Origin: Bacillota bacterium
GTDB lineage: Bacteria > Bacillota > Clostridia > Acetivibrionales > DTU013
Direction of reading: 5' to 3'
Assembly (NCBI GenBank): GCA_023435925.1
Contig: JAEZLF010000063.1
Coordinates: 4,328-68,327, forward strand
DNA: 64,000 nt
Both the position numbers and the translations under genes were made by a program. The notes beneath the pieces were generated by a model. That model searched no databases, had not been told where the DNA came from, and saw nothing but the letters and a program-made list of their open reading frames with translations. Shown in pieces: positions 43,168 through 52,537 of this stretch (position 1 is its first letter; each line of letters begins with the position of its first letter).

Positions 43168-45525
43168 ATGACTGAATATAAGCTATCAGAACCAATCGAC
43201 TTATTAAAAACTGATCTGGACAATAAAAAGCTCCATAAACACCAAACAGAGGCAATAGAAGGGTTGAATAGGTATTTTGATCTCACATTAAAATCAGATG
43301 CTGGACAAAACGGGTTACTTGTAATGCCAACGGGAAGTGGTAAGACATTTACAGCAGTGAATTGGTTGCTTGATAGAACTGTCTCGCAGGGCTTTAAAGT
43401 TTTGTGGCTTGTTCACAGGCAAGAACTTATTGAACAGACAGATAGGACTTTTAGAAAGCAGGCCCCGATACTTATACAACATGGCTTTAAAAAGTTGAGA
43501 GTTATTCCGGTATCAGGTGGGCATCTTTCAATGTCACAAGCTTCAAGGTATGATATAAACATTTGCGGTATAGGTTCAGTGGCTAGTAAAAATGGTATGA
43601 GATACCTCCGCAGAATGTTGGGAACCAATGGTAAAGAAAAGTTAGTAGTTGTAATTGATGAAGCGCACCATGCTGTGTCTCCGTCATATAGAAAGGTAAT
43701 GCAAAGAATATCAGAAATTAATCCGAAAAGATTATTGCTTGGACTCACAGCGACTCCTTATCGTATGCAGGATGTTGAGCAGGGGCAACTTCTGAGGATG
43801 TTCGATGTTAATAGCAATATAAAAAATAAAAAAGGCACTAACAAAGGGTACATATATGAAGTAACTTTGCGGGAATTACTTCTCGCTGGTTTTTTGGCTG
43901 AGCCTATATATAAAAGAATTGAAACACAAATAAATGGTGATACTGAGTTCGATTTAACTCAAGAAGATGAAGCCTTTTTCGAGAGATTTGGAGAACTTTC
44001 CGAATACCTTAAAGAGCAACTTGCAAAATCGGCTACTCGTAATCAGCTAATAGTTGACGAATATATAAAGCATAAAGACAAATATGGGAAAACACTTGTT
44101 TTTGCTGTAAATCGCTTGCATTGCGTTACTCTGGCAAAAGCATTTCTTCAAGCAGGTATTTCCTGCCGTTATTGTATGTCGGGCGAACCGGGTGTACAGG
44201 AAACAATAGAAGATTTCAAAGCTAATAAATTCGAGGTGCTTATAAATGTTCAGATCCTGACGGAGGGAAGCGACGTACCGGACATTCAAACGATTTTTTT
44301 AGCGAGACAAACCAACAGCGATTCCTTGCTTATGCAGATGATAGGTAGAGGATTAAGGGGACTTGATGCTGGGGGCACAAAGTTTGCCTATATTGTTGAT
44401 TTCCATGATACTTGGGAAAAATTCAATTTCTGGCTTGATCCCAAGAAGCTCATAATTGATGAGTTCGGCGAAGTAAAGGAGACAGTTGGCGAATATGATG
44501 AACCTTTGAATGATGAATCAAATGAAGATACGATTGATTCTGATAATAATTCATTACATATTATTCCTGAAGAGAATTACTCTATGTGGGACTTATATTT
44601 AAGAATGTATAATGCCATGAAAATGAATTTAACCGGCATTTCACATAATGAGATTTTCCCACAAGGCTGGTATGCTGTTGTCAACAATGACGGAGAAGAT
44701 ACTAAAGTCCTTGTCTTTGATAATCAAGCCGCAGGCTATGAGCTGATTTCAAAAGATGTTAATTGCCTGTTGAAAAATAAACCCTCTGCGCAAACTGTGA
44801 TAAAGAAATATTTTGATGTTGAAGAGAATCTTCCACGGATTGATGAAGTACAGTTAATAGTAGATATGCTCTATGAAACAGGCGAAATGCCGCTTTTTTA
44901 CACTTTCAAGCAAAGAGACGAGGTCGATGCTAAGAGGATTGCAAAGAATCTCATAGAACAGGACTTGAAGAGATCAGAGGAAGAATATAGATTGAAAGAA
45001 CTGTTTGACACAACTCCAATAATTAAAGAACTTTATAAGACTTTTTATGTTTTTAAACAGAGTGTTCGTGATTCTATTGAAAAAATATCTGATGGAGATT
45101 CTATTGAGCCTCAAATTGTGAGTATCGACGATAGAGCGGAGTTCAATATTATTGATGATTACTTCAATCTGGAAGAGCTTTATAATGAAGTAGTTGAGAA
45201 ATGGTTTCCAAATGGAGTAAAGCCTGAAATAAGATGGAGTAATAAGCCACTAAGAAGCAGATATGGCCTATGTACAAAACATGATGATGGCAGCTTTGTA
45301 ATAGCAATAAATAGATTACTCTGTTCACCTGATGTTTCACCCGAGGTAGTAAAGTATCTGCTATACCATGAACTTTTGCATGCAAATGGATTTTGGAATC
45401 ACAATGAAGCTTTCAGAACCGCCGAATGGGAATATCCCAATTCTGATGAACTTGATGGTTTTATAGACGAGTTATTTTTGCGATACAAAATTGATGAGAT
45501 TGTTCCTCCCAGGAGAAGAAAATAA
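43168..45525 (+). CDS. SF2 helicase fused to a SprT-like zinc metalloprotease domain
   Basis: This is a 785-residue protein. Residues 1-440 are an SF2 helicase: Walker A MPTGSGKT (Lys59), DEAHH box, LLLGLTATPYRM, ILTEGSDVPDI and QMIGRGLRG. Residues 440-660 are unassigned and acidic. Residues 665-785 form a zincin: EIRWSNKPLRSRYGL, then His734-Glu-Leu-Leu-His738 with His745 in FWNHNEAF, giving the HExxH..H zinc site of SprT/Spartan and YgjP/WLM proteases. Spartan digests proteins crosslinked to DNA, so this fusion could strip and destroy DNA-bound proteins. The start has GGGGGGAG upstream. It stands alone in the island. Confidence 0.85.
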   Translation: MTEYKLSEPIDLLKTDLDNKKLHKHQTEAIEGLNRYFDLTLKSDAGQNGLLVMPTGSGKTFTAVNWLLDRTVSQGFKVLWLVHRQELIEQTDRTFRKQAPILIQHGFKKLRVIPVSGGHLSMSQASRYDINICGIGSVASKNGMRYLRRMLGTNGKEKLVVVIDEAHHAVSPSYRKVMQRISEINPKRLLLGLTATPYRMQDVEQGQLLRMFDVNSNIKNKKGTNKGYIYEVTLRELLLAGFLAEPIYKRIETQINGDTEFDLTQEDEAFFERFGELSEYLKEQLAKSATRNQLIVDEYIKHKDKYGKTLVFAVNRLHCVTLAKAFLQAGISCRYCMSGEPGVQETIEDFKANKFEVLINVQILTEGSDVPDIQTIFLARQTNSDSLLMQMIGRGLRGLDAGGTKFAYIVDFHDTWEKFNFWLDPKKLIIDEFGEVKETVGEYDEPLNDESNEDTIDSDNNSLHIIPEENYSMWDLYLRMYNAMKMNLTGISHNEIFPQGWYAVVNNDGEDTKVLVFDNQAAGYELISKDVNCLLKNKPSAQTVIKKYFDVEENLPRIDEVQLIVDMLYETGEMPLFYTFKQRDEVDAKRIAKNLIEQDLKRSEEEYRLKELFDTTPIIKELYKTFYVFKQSVRDSIEKISDGDSIEPQIVSIDDRAEFNIIDDYFNLEELYNEVVEKWFPNGVKPEIRWSNKPLRSRYGLCTKHDDGSFVIAINRLLCSPDVSPEVVKYLLYHELLHANGFWNHNEAFRTAEWEYPNSDELDGFIDELFLRYKIDEIVPPRRRK

Positions 45526-45582
45526 ATATGATACCAGACCAATGAAATGAGAGATGAAAATTATGAGGAGATATGAGAGATA

Positions 45583-46107
45583 ATGAAATACATTCTTGGT
45601 GTGGATGCAGCTTGGACAGAGAAAGAACCTACAGGTGTCGCGCTACTTTCAATAAATAATGACAATTCGATACAAGCTGTTAAAATCGCTAGGTCATACG
45701 AAGAGTTCTCTAAAGGAAGAATCAGTTGGGATAACTCCGTAACCGGGTCAAAACCCGATTTTCCAAGGCTTTTATGCTATTGTAGGAATAATGAATGGGT
45801 CATTGATCTGATAGCTCTTGATATTCCTTTATCTCCTGAAAGGATAATAGTAAGACGAGAATGTGACAGGCTAATATCCAGGCATTATGGGAAATATGGT
45901 GCGTCAACCCACAGCCCAAGTGAGATCCGACCTGGACCTATTTCAGAGGCTATTTTCAAGCAGCTTTCGGAAGCAGGATACAGTTGGAATGGAGATGCTA
46001 ATGAAAGTTTGTCTTTCATCGAGGTATATCCGCACACAACAATAATTGAAATTTTTGAATATCAATATAGATTCCAATACAATTTGAGTCCGTATTATAA
46101 GGAATAG
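45583..46107 (+). CDS. DUF429 protein, probably truncated
   Basis: This is a 174-residue protein with the DUF429 (RNase H-like predicted nuclease) pattern: the first acidic strand YILGVDAAWTEKEPTGVA, the region IALDIPLSPERIIVRRECDR, and EVYPHTTIIEIF. Full-length members are usually 220 residues or more and continue after the PH..I..LF block. This one ends shortly after it (YRFQYNLSPYYKE), right where the IS66-related debris begins, so the 3' end may have been lost. Function in vivo is unknown. Confidence 0.65.
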   Translation: MKYILGVDAAWTEKEPTGVALLSINNDNSIQAVKIARSYEEFSKGRISWDNSVTGSKPDFPRLLCYCRNNEWVIDLIALDIPLSPERIIVRRECDRLISRHYGKYGASTHSPSEIRPGPISEAIFKQLSEAGYSWNGDANESLSFIEVYPHTTIIEIFEYQYRFQYNLSPYYKE

Positions 46108-46152
46108 ATAAAGAATGGTTGTGGGGATGAATATAGCAACATTGCAGAGCCA

Positions 46153-46359
46153 ATGAGGTTTTCGATGAGAAATGGTAAGGTCAATTTTATTACAACCAGC
46201 GGAATGATGGTTGTACGTTGGTGCGAGCAGAACAACGTAAATATTAAGTCATACTACTACTGGCTACGTAGAATCCGTTCATTGGCATGCGAGATTATGC
46301 TCTATTTCTATATAAATGTATATTATACAACAATCATCCTGTATCCACAAATTAGATAG
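46153..46359 (+). pseudogene. IS66 orfA (TnpA) fragment
   Basis: The frame contains VVRWCEQNNVNIKSYYYWLR followed by RIRSLACE. This is the N-terminal helix-turn-helix of the IS66-family accessory protein TnpA (WC..N.I...TYYYW.R..R). No tnpB or tnpC follows and no clear terminal inverted repeats are seen, so it is debris of an insertion sequence. Confidence 0.6.
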
Positions 46360-46503
46360 ATTTATCACTGCCGTATGATTATTGCAACGATTTTTGGTCC
46401 ATATAATGTAGATAGTACACCTTCTTTGTAGACGAACATTGTTGTTTTGAACTGCAATAATTTGGGGAACCAGAATGTAAAATATAGAATTGGAGGTTTA
46501 TTT

Positions 46504-47043
46504 ATGAAAAGAATATTAACATCGATTATATTACTAGGATTTTTGTTCAGTTTTGCAGGTTGTGGCAGCGGACTGGACATTCCAACAGAGGACGGAGGCA
46601 ATCTGAAAATTACAAAAGACGGAATTCAAGTGGAAGGGTCTGACGGCAGCAAAGCTGTTATTTCAAATGAAAACAGCCAGTATGTAATGGAGAGTTCACA
46701 AGGTGAAGTGAAATTCGGTGAGAACCTGGATCTGCCGAAGGATTACCCAAAGGATCTGGTGCCGCTTTTCAAGGAGGATTCCATTTTGTCCTACACGACA
46801 ACAGAGACTGGTGAATTAGCTATTATATACAGATCCAAAGAATCAGTAGAAGATTGCTTTAATTTTTACAAGGATCTCGTCAAAGATGCAGAAAGCAAAA
46901 TGGAATCACAGGACGAAAATGGAGCGATGATTATAGCTGCAATTAATAATAGAGACTTTACTCTCATTATATCAACTGACAGCGATAACGAAAAAAAAGC
47001 GATCGTTTCGATAAATATAGGAGCACCTCCGACAGAAGAATAA
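46504..47043 (+). CDS. Lipoprotein of unknown function (179 aa)
   Basis: The signal peptide MKRILTSIILLGFLFSFAG leads to a lipobox ending in Cys20 (FAGC), so it is predicted to be lipid-anchored on the outer face of the membrane. The mature part is acidic and includes a segment (DLPKDYPKDLVPLFKEDSIL) followed by a ferredoxin-like alternation of strands and helices (YRSKESVEDCFNFYKDLVKD). GGAGG stands 8 bases before ATG 46504. An upstream in-frame ATG would disrupt the signal peptide. Function unknown. Confidence 0.75.
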   Translation: MKRILTSIILLGFLFSFAGCGSGLDIPTEDGGNLKITKDGIQVEGSDGSKAVISNENSQYVMESSQGEVKFGENLDLPKDYPKDLVPLFKEDSILSYTTTETGELAIIYRSKESVEDCFNFYKDLVKDAESKMESQDENGAMIIAAINNRDFTLIISTDSDNEKKAIVSINIGAPPTEE

Positions 47044-47097
47044 AATGAGTAAGCTGAATCACCTCACAAACTCCATCGGCAGCTTAATCCGATGAAA

Positions 47098-47207
47098 GTG
47101 GGGGGACGGTTCTACTGAAGAAGAAAGTTTGTAAGTGGGGGGCGGTTCTGCTGAAGAAGAAAGTTTGTCAAAGTGGGGGGACGGTTCCAAAGTGGGGGGA
47201 CGGTTCT
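47098..47207 (+). repeat. Four GTGGGGGGACGGTTCT repeats
   Basis: Four copies start at 47098, 47135, 47173 and 47192, the second lacking the A. Copies 1-2 and 2-3 are separated by nearly identical spacers (CTGAAGAAGAAAGTTTGT). This GGGGGACGGTTCT word is a widespread extragenic repeat in Bacillota and other phyla, in some genomes linked to Y1 (REP-associated) transposases. None is present here. The rest of 47044-47478 shows no gene. Confidence 0.75.
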
Positions 47208-47478
47208 GCCAGAATGAGAGACTTTCTTCTCTATCCCAGGTTAACAATCTATAAGAACGTTACATATTACATGGCTAAAACGCAATAACTAATGTAGCAA
47301 ATTTTTTTTAGTCAATAAATAATAATGGGAAGTTCAATATCGCCAACTCAAGCTCCGGGAATTTTGGCTGGAAGCCGTTTACACATTCTTTTGCCTATGC
47401 AGGGCGCAAACTCTCACATATAAATTCCCAGGTGTGAATATCTTATATTTATGAGATTTTATGAATGGAGGTATTTAC

Positions 47479-48294
47479 ATGGGATTTTATATTGGTGTCG
47501 AGCCGAATGTAAAAATCTATGTAGAGGATATTAACCCGGCAGGCAACAAGACCATCCTGTTCATTCACGGATGGCCTGGAAATCATAATTTATTTGAATA
47601 CCAGTTTAACCAATTGCCTAAAATGGGGTACAGGTGCATCGGAATAGACTGCAGGGGATTCGGTTTATCAGATAAGCCTTGGACCGGCTATGATTATAAC
47701 CGATTATCGGATGATATTCGAAGTGTGGTTGACGCACTTGGATTGCAGAATTTCACGCTTGGGGGACACTCGACAGGAGGAGCGATTTGTGTCAGGTACA
47801 TGGCCAGACATAAGGGCTACGGAGTTACAAAGCTTGGACTTTTTGCCGCAGCGGCTCCAAGTCTTGTCCAGCGGCCATATTTTCCATATGGTTTGCAAAA
47901 ACAAGCTGTAATTAACATCATCCAGGGTACATACAGCGACCGGCCCAGTATGCTGAGGGGGTTTGGAAATATGATCTTTTATAATCCTGTCAGTGTGCCA
48001 TTATCTGATTGGATTTTCCAATTGGGGTTACAGGCAGCTAGTTGGTCTACTGCGGCTATAGCAAATACCTGGCTGGATGAAGAGGAATTATTTAATGATC
48101 TGAAAACTATAAATGTTCCAACGATAATTCTTCATGGCATTAATGACCAGGTCTGTTTATATCCGTTGGCTATAGCACAAAAGAACAGTATCAGAAATTC
48201 AAAGCTGGTGCCGTTTGACAGGTGTGGCCATTTTCTGTTTTATGACCAGCGTGAAAGGTTTAACTATGAATTAGTGCAATTCACGGAAGTATAA
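47479..48294 (+). CDS. Alpha/beta hydrolase (non-haem chloroperoxidase-like)
   Basis: This is a 271-residue single-domain hydrolase. The oxyanion loop is FIHGWPG, the nucleophile Ser is in GGHSTGG, the acid Asp is in ILHGINDQ, and the His is in DRCGHFLF. The order and spacing match the chloroperoxidase / aryl esterase group, which acts on small esters and can perform perhydrolysis. ATG 47479 has GGAGG 9 bases upstream, while ATG 47461 is itself part of that site. There is no signal peptide, so it is cytosolic. It is a single gene in island DNA. Confidence 0.88.
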   Translation: MGFYIGVEPNVKIYVEDINPAGNKTILFIHGWPGNHNLFEYQFNQLPKMGYRCIGIDCRGFGLSDKPWTGYDYNRLSDDIRSVVDALGLQNFTLGGHSTGGAICVRYMARHKGYGVTKLGLFAAAAPSLVQRPYFPYGLQKQAVINIIQGTYSDRPSMLRGFGNMIFYNPVSVPLSDWIFQLGLQAASWSTAAIANTWLDEEELFNDLKTINVPTIILHGINDQVCLYPLAIAQKNSIRNSKLVPFDRCGHFLFYDQRERFNYELVQFTEV

Positions 48295-48617
48295 TTTATA
48301 ACAGCATGATTTTTTTTATTAGCCTTTACCCTTATTGGGTTGCAATTGGGTTATGTGGTTCTTACCCAGTTTTCTTTTGTATAGTGTTTCTACTGCTACT
48401 ACTTGAGCTGCAGTAAGGGTCCTTGGTATAGTCCTTAGGATGTCTAATAATTCTCAGATGCTTTTAAGTAAGTTATTGAATACTATTAAATAATTAACCC
48501 AGGTGTACGAAAATGTACACTTGCATTATATTAACAATAGTATTATAAGAGATGCTTGCTAAGCACAAGATACATCCGTCCTTGTTTAGTAGGATGCAGT
48601 CGTCGGAGGTGTTAAGT
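48295..48617. other. AT-rich gap after the hydrolase gene
   Basis: There is no gene longer than a few codons. A short perfect inverted repeat (GTGTAC, six bases, GTACAC) lies at about 48503-48520 and could be an operator or a small hairpin. Confidence 0.3.
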
Positions 48618-48773
48618 ATGGGATATTCTTATAGCGGAGTAGTTGATGGATTAAAAGAATTTTATTCATCTATGAGAAAACTTAATGTAGAAATAGGAAC
48701 TTTTGAGCATACATACAACAGTATAGTTGGGACTAGAAACCTATGCCTAATAGGAGGTATCCAAATTGTATAA
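48618..48773 (+). CDS. Small protein (51 aa), unknown
   Basis: ATG 48618 follows CGGAGGTG at a good distance and encodes MGYSYSGVVDGLKEFYSSMR, then KLNVEIGTFEHTYNS and a hydrophobic end LCLIGGIQIV. I do not recognise it. It could be a short real gene or the truncated start of a longer one. Confidence 0.4.
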   Translation: MGYSYSGVVDGLKEFYSSMRKLNVEIGTFEHTYNSIVGTRNLCLIGGIQIV

Positions 48774-48892
48774 TATCGCGGCTCATAGTAATTAAAATGC
48801 TGCAAATATGGAGGACTACTGTGAAAATATGTAGAATACTTAGTGTTATATAATATGATGTGAGGAAAGTATCTTTTGTAGGGGGTTAATCA

Positions 48893-49324
48893 ATGATTGA
48901 AAAAGCAATCAAAATAGCAGCGATGGCGCATACAGGACAGAAGGATAAAGCAGGAGAACCTTATATATTTCATCCGCTTCGAGTAATGCTTAGGTGCAGT
49001 AATGATATTGATAGAATATGTGGAGTTCTGCATGATGTGATCGAAGATACGGCGATTACTTTGGAATACTTGCAAAAAGAAGGCTTTTCTCAGGAAGTGA
49101 TTACTGCCCTAGAAGCACTTACAAGACAGACCGATGAGAATTACGATGACTTTATTGGACGAGTACTGAAGAATGAAATAGCTTGCCATGTGAAGCTTGC
49201 AGATCTTGCTGACAATATGGATTTATCCCGTCTGCGAAACCCTTCTGAGGAAGATTTTCTCAGAGTTAAGAAGTATCAAAAGGCAGTGGAGAGGATACAT
49301 GCAAGTTTGAAAAATGGTGCTTAA
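48893..49324 (+). CDS. SpoT/MESH1-like HD hydrolase
   Basis: This is a 143-residue stand-alone HD domain of the (p)ppGpp hydrolase type: IKIAAMAHTGQKDKAGEPYI with HPLRV (His), the HD pair in VLHDVIEDT, ALTR, and VKLADLADNMDLSRL. There is no synthetase domain, so it resembles small alarmone hydrolases that remove the 3' pyrophosphate of (p)ppGpp. In defence loci such enzymes can also act on other nucleotides. The ribosome binding site AGGGGG is 10 bases before the ATG. It is followed 52 bases later by the helicase gene on the same strand. Confidence 0.85.
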   Translation: MIEKAIKIAAMAHTGQKDKAGEPYIFHPLRVMLRCSNDIDRICGVLHDVIEDTAITLEYLQKEGFSQEVITALEALTRQTDENYDDFIGRVLKNEIACHVKLADLADNMDLSRLRNPSEEDFLRVKKYQKAVERIHASLKNGA

Positions 49325-49376
49325 GATACTTAGGAGAATATCGAATGCAGTATATTCGTTAATATAGGATTAAGAT

Positions 49377-51938
49377 ATGGACTTTATAAAATACTTATCA
49401 GAAAAGCATAAAATAAATTTAAGTGAACAGCAACAGAAGGCTGTATTGAACATAGAGGGGCCAATTCTACTCCTGGCAGTACCTGGGGGCGGAAAGACTA
49501 CTGTTATTGTTTCACGGTGTGCTAATATGGTTATCAACCATAAAATTGATCCGGAGACCATTTTAACTTTAACTTTTAGTAAGGCATCTGCTCTTGATAT
49601 GAAGCATAGGTTTCAGAAAGTTTTCGGGGAGGATGTAAATAGGGATCTCCGTTTTTCTACAATTCATAGCTTTTGCTTTTACGTGCTTAAGGCATATTAT
49701 CAGAAAACACATAATACATTTCCAACCATAATTGAAGATGAAAAGGCTCCTATAACTAAAAGCCAACTCCTGCGGCAAATCACTCAGAAAGTAAAAAAAA
49801 TATATCTGAGTGATGATAAAGTGGAAGAATTGTCAAGTGCAATTTCCTATATCAAAAACATGATGATTCCCGAGAACGAGATCGAAGTGAGGATTCCTTA
49901 TATCGACGATCTCTATGAGGTTTTTAAATTGTATGAAACCACTAAGATCCAAAATAATTTTATTGATTTTGATGATATGCTGATGAAAACACTTGAAATA
50001 TTTCAATCCAACAAGGACTTAATTAACTCATATAGGAACAAATATAAGTATATTAACATTGATGAATCTCAGGACACCTCGTATTTACAACACGAAATCA
50101 TTAAATGCCTTGCCAGTCCGAAAAACAACATATTCATGGTAGGTGATGAGGACCAGAGCATTTATTCATTCAGAGCCGCTTTCCCCAAGGCATTGCTGGA
50201 TTTTGAGAAGACTTATCCCGGAGCTCGTATTTTCTTGATGGAGAATAATTACCGTTCCACTAAAAGTATTGTGAATGCTGCTAATAAATTCATCAAGCAA
50301 AATCAGGATCGCCACAATAAAAACATGTTCTCGAATAATGATGAAGGAACGCCAGCTAAATTTATTAGTCTGAAGGACCGGAATGACCAAAATGAATATT
50401 TGCTTGACTCAATAAAGAAGGAAACTAATTTAGCGGAGATTGCAGTATTATATAGGAATAATGTTTCGGCAATTCCATTAGCTGATGCGTTTAGTAGAAA
50501 TGGTGTTCCATTTTTCATCCGGGAAGCAAAAATTCATTTTTTCAAGCATTGGGTGACAAATGATATCATTTCATTTATGAACCTTTCACAAAACTTGAAT
50601 GATATTGAGGCGTTTAGTCAGATTTACTATAAAATGAATGCCTATCTATCAAAGGCTGCTATTGAGTTAGCCACAGCAAATAGACATACGAATGCAGATC
50701 TGTTTGATGCTCTCTTGAGTATTTCATCCTTGAATGAAAAGCAACGGCTAAAAATGAATGAAATCAGGTATAACCTTGTAAAAATGTCTAAAATGAAGGC
50801 GCTGGACGCGATAGAATTCATTGTCAATGTTCTTGAGTATGGAGATTATCTGAAAAAACAGAATAATTCCGGAAGTGACTCAACGGATAGTTTACTGCAG
50901 ATAATAAGCGGGCTGAAAAATATCGCTGCAAAAACATCTACTATGGAGGATTTTAAACATAGGCTTGATCAACTTCAGAAAATAATGGATAGCGCAAAAT
51001 TCAACAAAGGGAAAAATGCTGTAACTTTTTCTACAATTCATTCCAGTAAAGGCTTGGAATTCGATAAGGTTTACATCATTGACCTTTATGACGGACAGTT
51101 CCCAACCGCCAACAGCATCAGCGAGTTCAACGATGGGAATAAGGCATTAATGGAAGAAGAGGTCCGCCTTTTTTATGTCGGAGCAACAAGAGCAAGACAA
51201 AAGCTTGAACTGATTACAACTAACTTCCTTGATGGCAGGAAAGTAAAGCCGTCTCGTTTTATTAACCGATTTATGTCAGCATATGAGAAACCAAAAGTAC
51301 AAACATCCTCCCAAAATGAATTTGTTCACCCAAATGAATATGTGGATACAGGGAATATTACGGTAAAAGACTTAGTTATTGGAGCTATGGTTGTTCACAA
51401 AAAATATGGTATGGGTGATATAAGAGCTATAAATCAAAAAGCTGACTTGCTTGAAATTTGTTTTGCCAAATCAGGGCTGCGAATATTTTCTTTAAAGATA
51501 TGTTTGAGCGGCGATATTCTGCATTTAGCAAATAAGATAGATACGAATAATGGAAGTAATAAGAACGTTTTACGCGAAGAATTAAACAACACTACCAACA
51601 TGGATGTAAAGGCCTTAAGAGAGTTGGCGTTATCTATCGGAGAAACGGGAGAAAAACGTGAACTATTGCCGGAATTATTTAGAAATCCTGACTATGAGAT
51701 TAGACGTAGAGCATGCTCCGCAGCTAAAAAATTAAGGGATAACAACATTACAAAACATATAGTTCCGTGCTTGTACGATAAAGAACCTCAGATTAGGCAG
51801 TATGCATTAAGTGCTGTACTAAGCAGCAAATGCAAAGATGTACTTGGCCATATTAGAGAAGTCAATTCTAAAGACGATAAGGACTATAATGTGAAGTTGT
51901 GCGAAGAAATTTTGAAACGGCTAAGTAATAACAAATGA
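49377..51938 (+). CDS. UvrD/PcrA-type SF1 helicase with C-terminal HEAT-like repeats
   Basis: This is an 853-residue protein. Residues 1-640 are an SF1A helicase: Walker A AVPGGGKTT with Lys40, motif II INIDESQDTSYLQ (Ser where Tyr or Phe is usual), GDEDQSIYSFRAA, TIHSSKGLEFDKVYIID, and the last motif LFYVGATRARQKLEL. Residues about 670-740 resemble the small C-terminal SH3-like fold of UvrD/PcrA (VIGAMVVHKKYGMGDIRAI). Residues 750-853 add two or three HEAT/PBS-lyase-like repeats (NPDYEIRRRACSAAKKLRDN, then DKEPQIRQYALSAVLSS). The repeats should bind a partner protein. It overlaps the next frame by four bases. Confidence 0.85.
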   Translation: MDFIKYLSEKHKINLSEQQQKAVLNIEGPILLLAVPGGGKTTVIVSRCANMVINHKIDPETILTLTFSKASALDMKHRFQKVFGEDVNRDLRFSTIHSFCFYVLKAYYQKTHNTFPTIIEDEKAPITKSQLLRQITQKVKKIYLSDDKVEELSSAISYIKNMMIPENEIEVRIPYIDDLYEVFKLYETTKIQNNFIDFDDMLMKTLEIFQSNKDLINSYRNKYKYINIDESQDTSYLQHEIIKCLASPKNNIFMVGDEDQSIYSFRAAFPKALLDFEKTYPGARIFLMENNYRSTKSIVNAANKFIKQNQDRHNKNMFSNNDEGTPAKFISLKDRNDQNEYLLDSIKKETNLAEIAVLYRNNVSAIPLADAFSRNGVPFFIREAKIHFFKHWVTNDIISFMNLSQNLNDIEAFSQIYYKMNAYLSKAAIELATANRHTNADLFDALLSISSLNEKQRLKMNEIRYNLVKMSKMKALDAIEFIVNVLEYGDYLKKQNNSGSDSTDSLLQIISGLKNIAAKTSTMEDFKHRLDQLQKIMDSAKFNKGKNAVTFSTIHSSKGLEFDKVYIIDLYDGQFPTANSISEFNDGNKALMEEEVRLFYVGATRARQKLELITTNFLDGRKVKPSRFINRFMSAYEKPKVQTSSQNEFVHPNEYVDTGNITVKDLVIGAMVVHKKYGMGDIRAINQKADLLEICFAKSGLRIFSLKICLSGDILHLANKIDTNNGSNKNVLREELNNTTNMDVKALRELALSIGETGEKRELLPELFRNPDYEIRRRACSAAKKLRDNNITKHIVPCLYDKEPQIRQYALSAVLSSKCKDVLGHIREVNSKDDKDYNVKLCEEILKRLSNNK

Positions 51939-51970
51939 ATGTAATGAAGAGTATAGGGGGAGATGATAAA

Positions 51971-52423
51971 ATGCCAAAGACAAGAAACCCATTCATGATG
52001 TTTGCTGATAAAGGCTATAAACCAGTTAACATAGATAGAGATGATGAATACTTCCCAAATGGCATATTTGTTTTCAATATCACGAAGATGCTCAGGTATA
52101 TCGAAAGTAATAAAGATGAAGTAAAGTGTGAGGACATTGATGTTCATAAATATCGCGATGAAAAGTTTTGTATTGATGAAGCATATCTCGAATTTTCGGA
52201 TTTATCGAAACCTGTCATACTAGCTGAGATCTGTCCAGGTATCTATAATTTGATTGATGGCCACCATCGGATTGAAAAAGCTTATAGATTGGGTATTGAA
52301 AAAATTTCTTCTTATAAATTAAAACCTGCTCAGCATTTACTCTTTCTAACGACTGAACAAGCCTATGTGAGATACATTGAATACTGGAATTCGAAAATCG
52401 AAGATGGCTTCGTACCTGCTTAA
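51971..52423 (+). CDS. ParB/Srx-fold protein
   Basis: This is a 150-residue protein with the ParB-like core: KPVILAEICPGIYNLIDGHH followed by RIEKAYRLGIEKISSYKL. The DGHHR motif is the nucleotide-binding GxxR-type box of ParB/sulfiredoxin-like folds, some of which bind CTP or ATP. ATG 51971 has GGGGGAG 9 bases upstream. An earlier in-frame ATG at 51935 overlaps the helicase stop and lacks a site. The position directly after the UvrD-like helicase suggests a joint function. Confidence 0.7.
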   Translation: MPKTRNPFMMFADKGYKPVNIDRDDEYFPNGIFVFNITKMLRYIESNKDEVKCEDIDVHKYRDEKFCIDEAYLEFSDLSKPVILAEICPGIYNLIDGHHRIEKAYRLGIEKISSYKLKPAQHLLFLTTEQAYVRYIEYWNSKIEDGFVPA

Positions 52424-52537
52424 ATCCTATATCAGTATGTAGATTGAAGAGAAAAAGTAATATAATAATGAAAGGAATACATAAGTGGTAGCTTACCAAT
52501 TATGCGATGCGAGAACGAATAAAAGGATGAATATAAG

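Noticed and set aside
47300..47435. Coding-like frame NNGKFNIANSSSGNFGWKPF
   Set aside because: It is about 40 codons, without start signal or recognisable motif. Not enough to call a relic.
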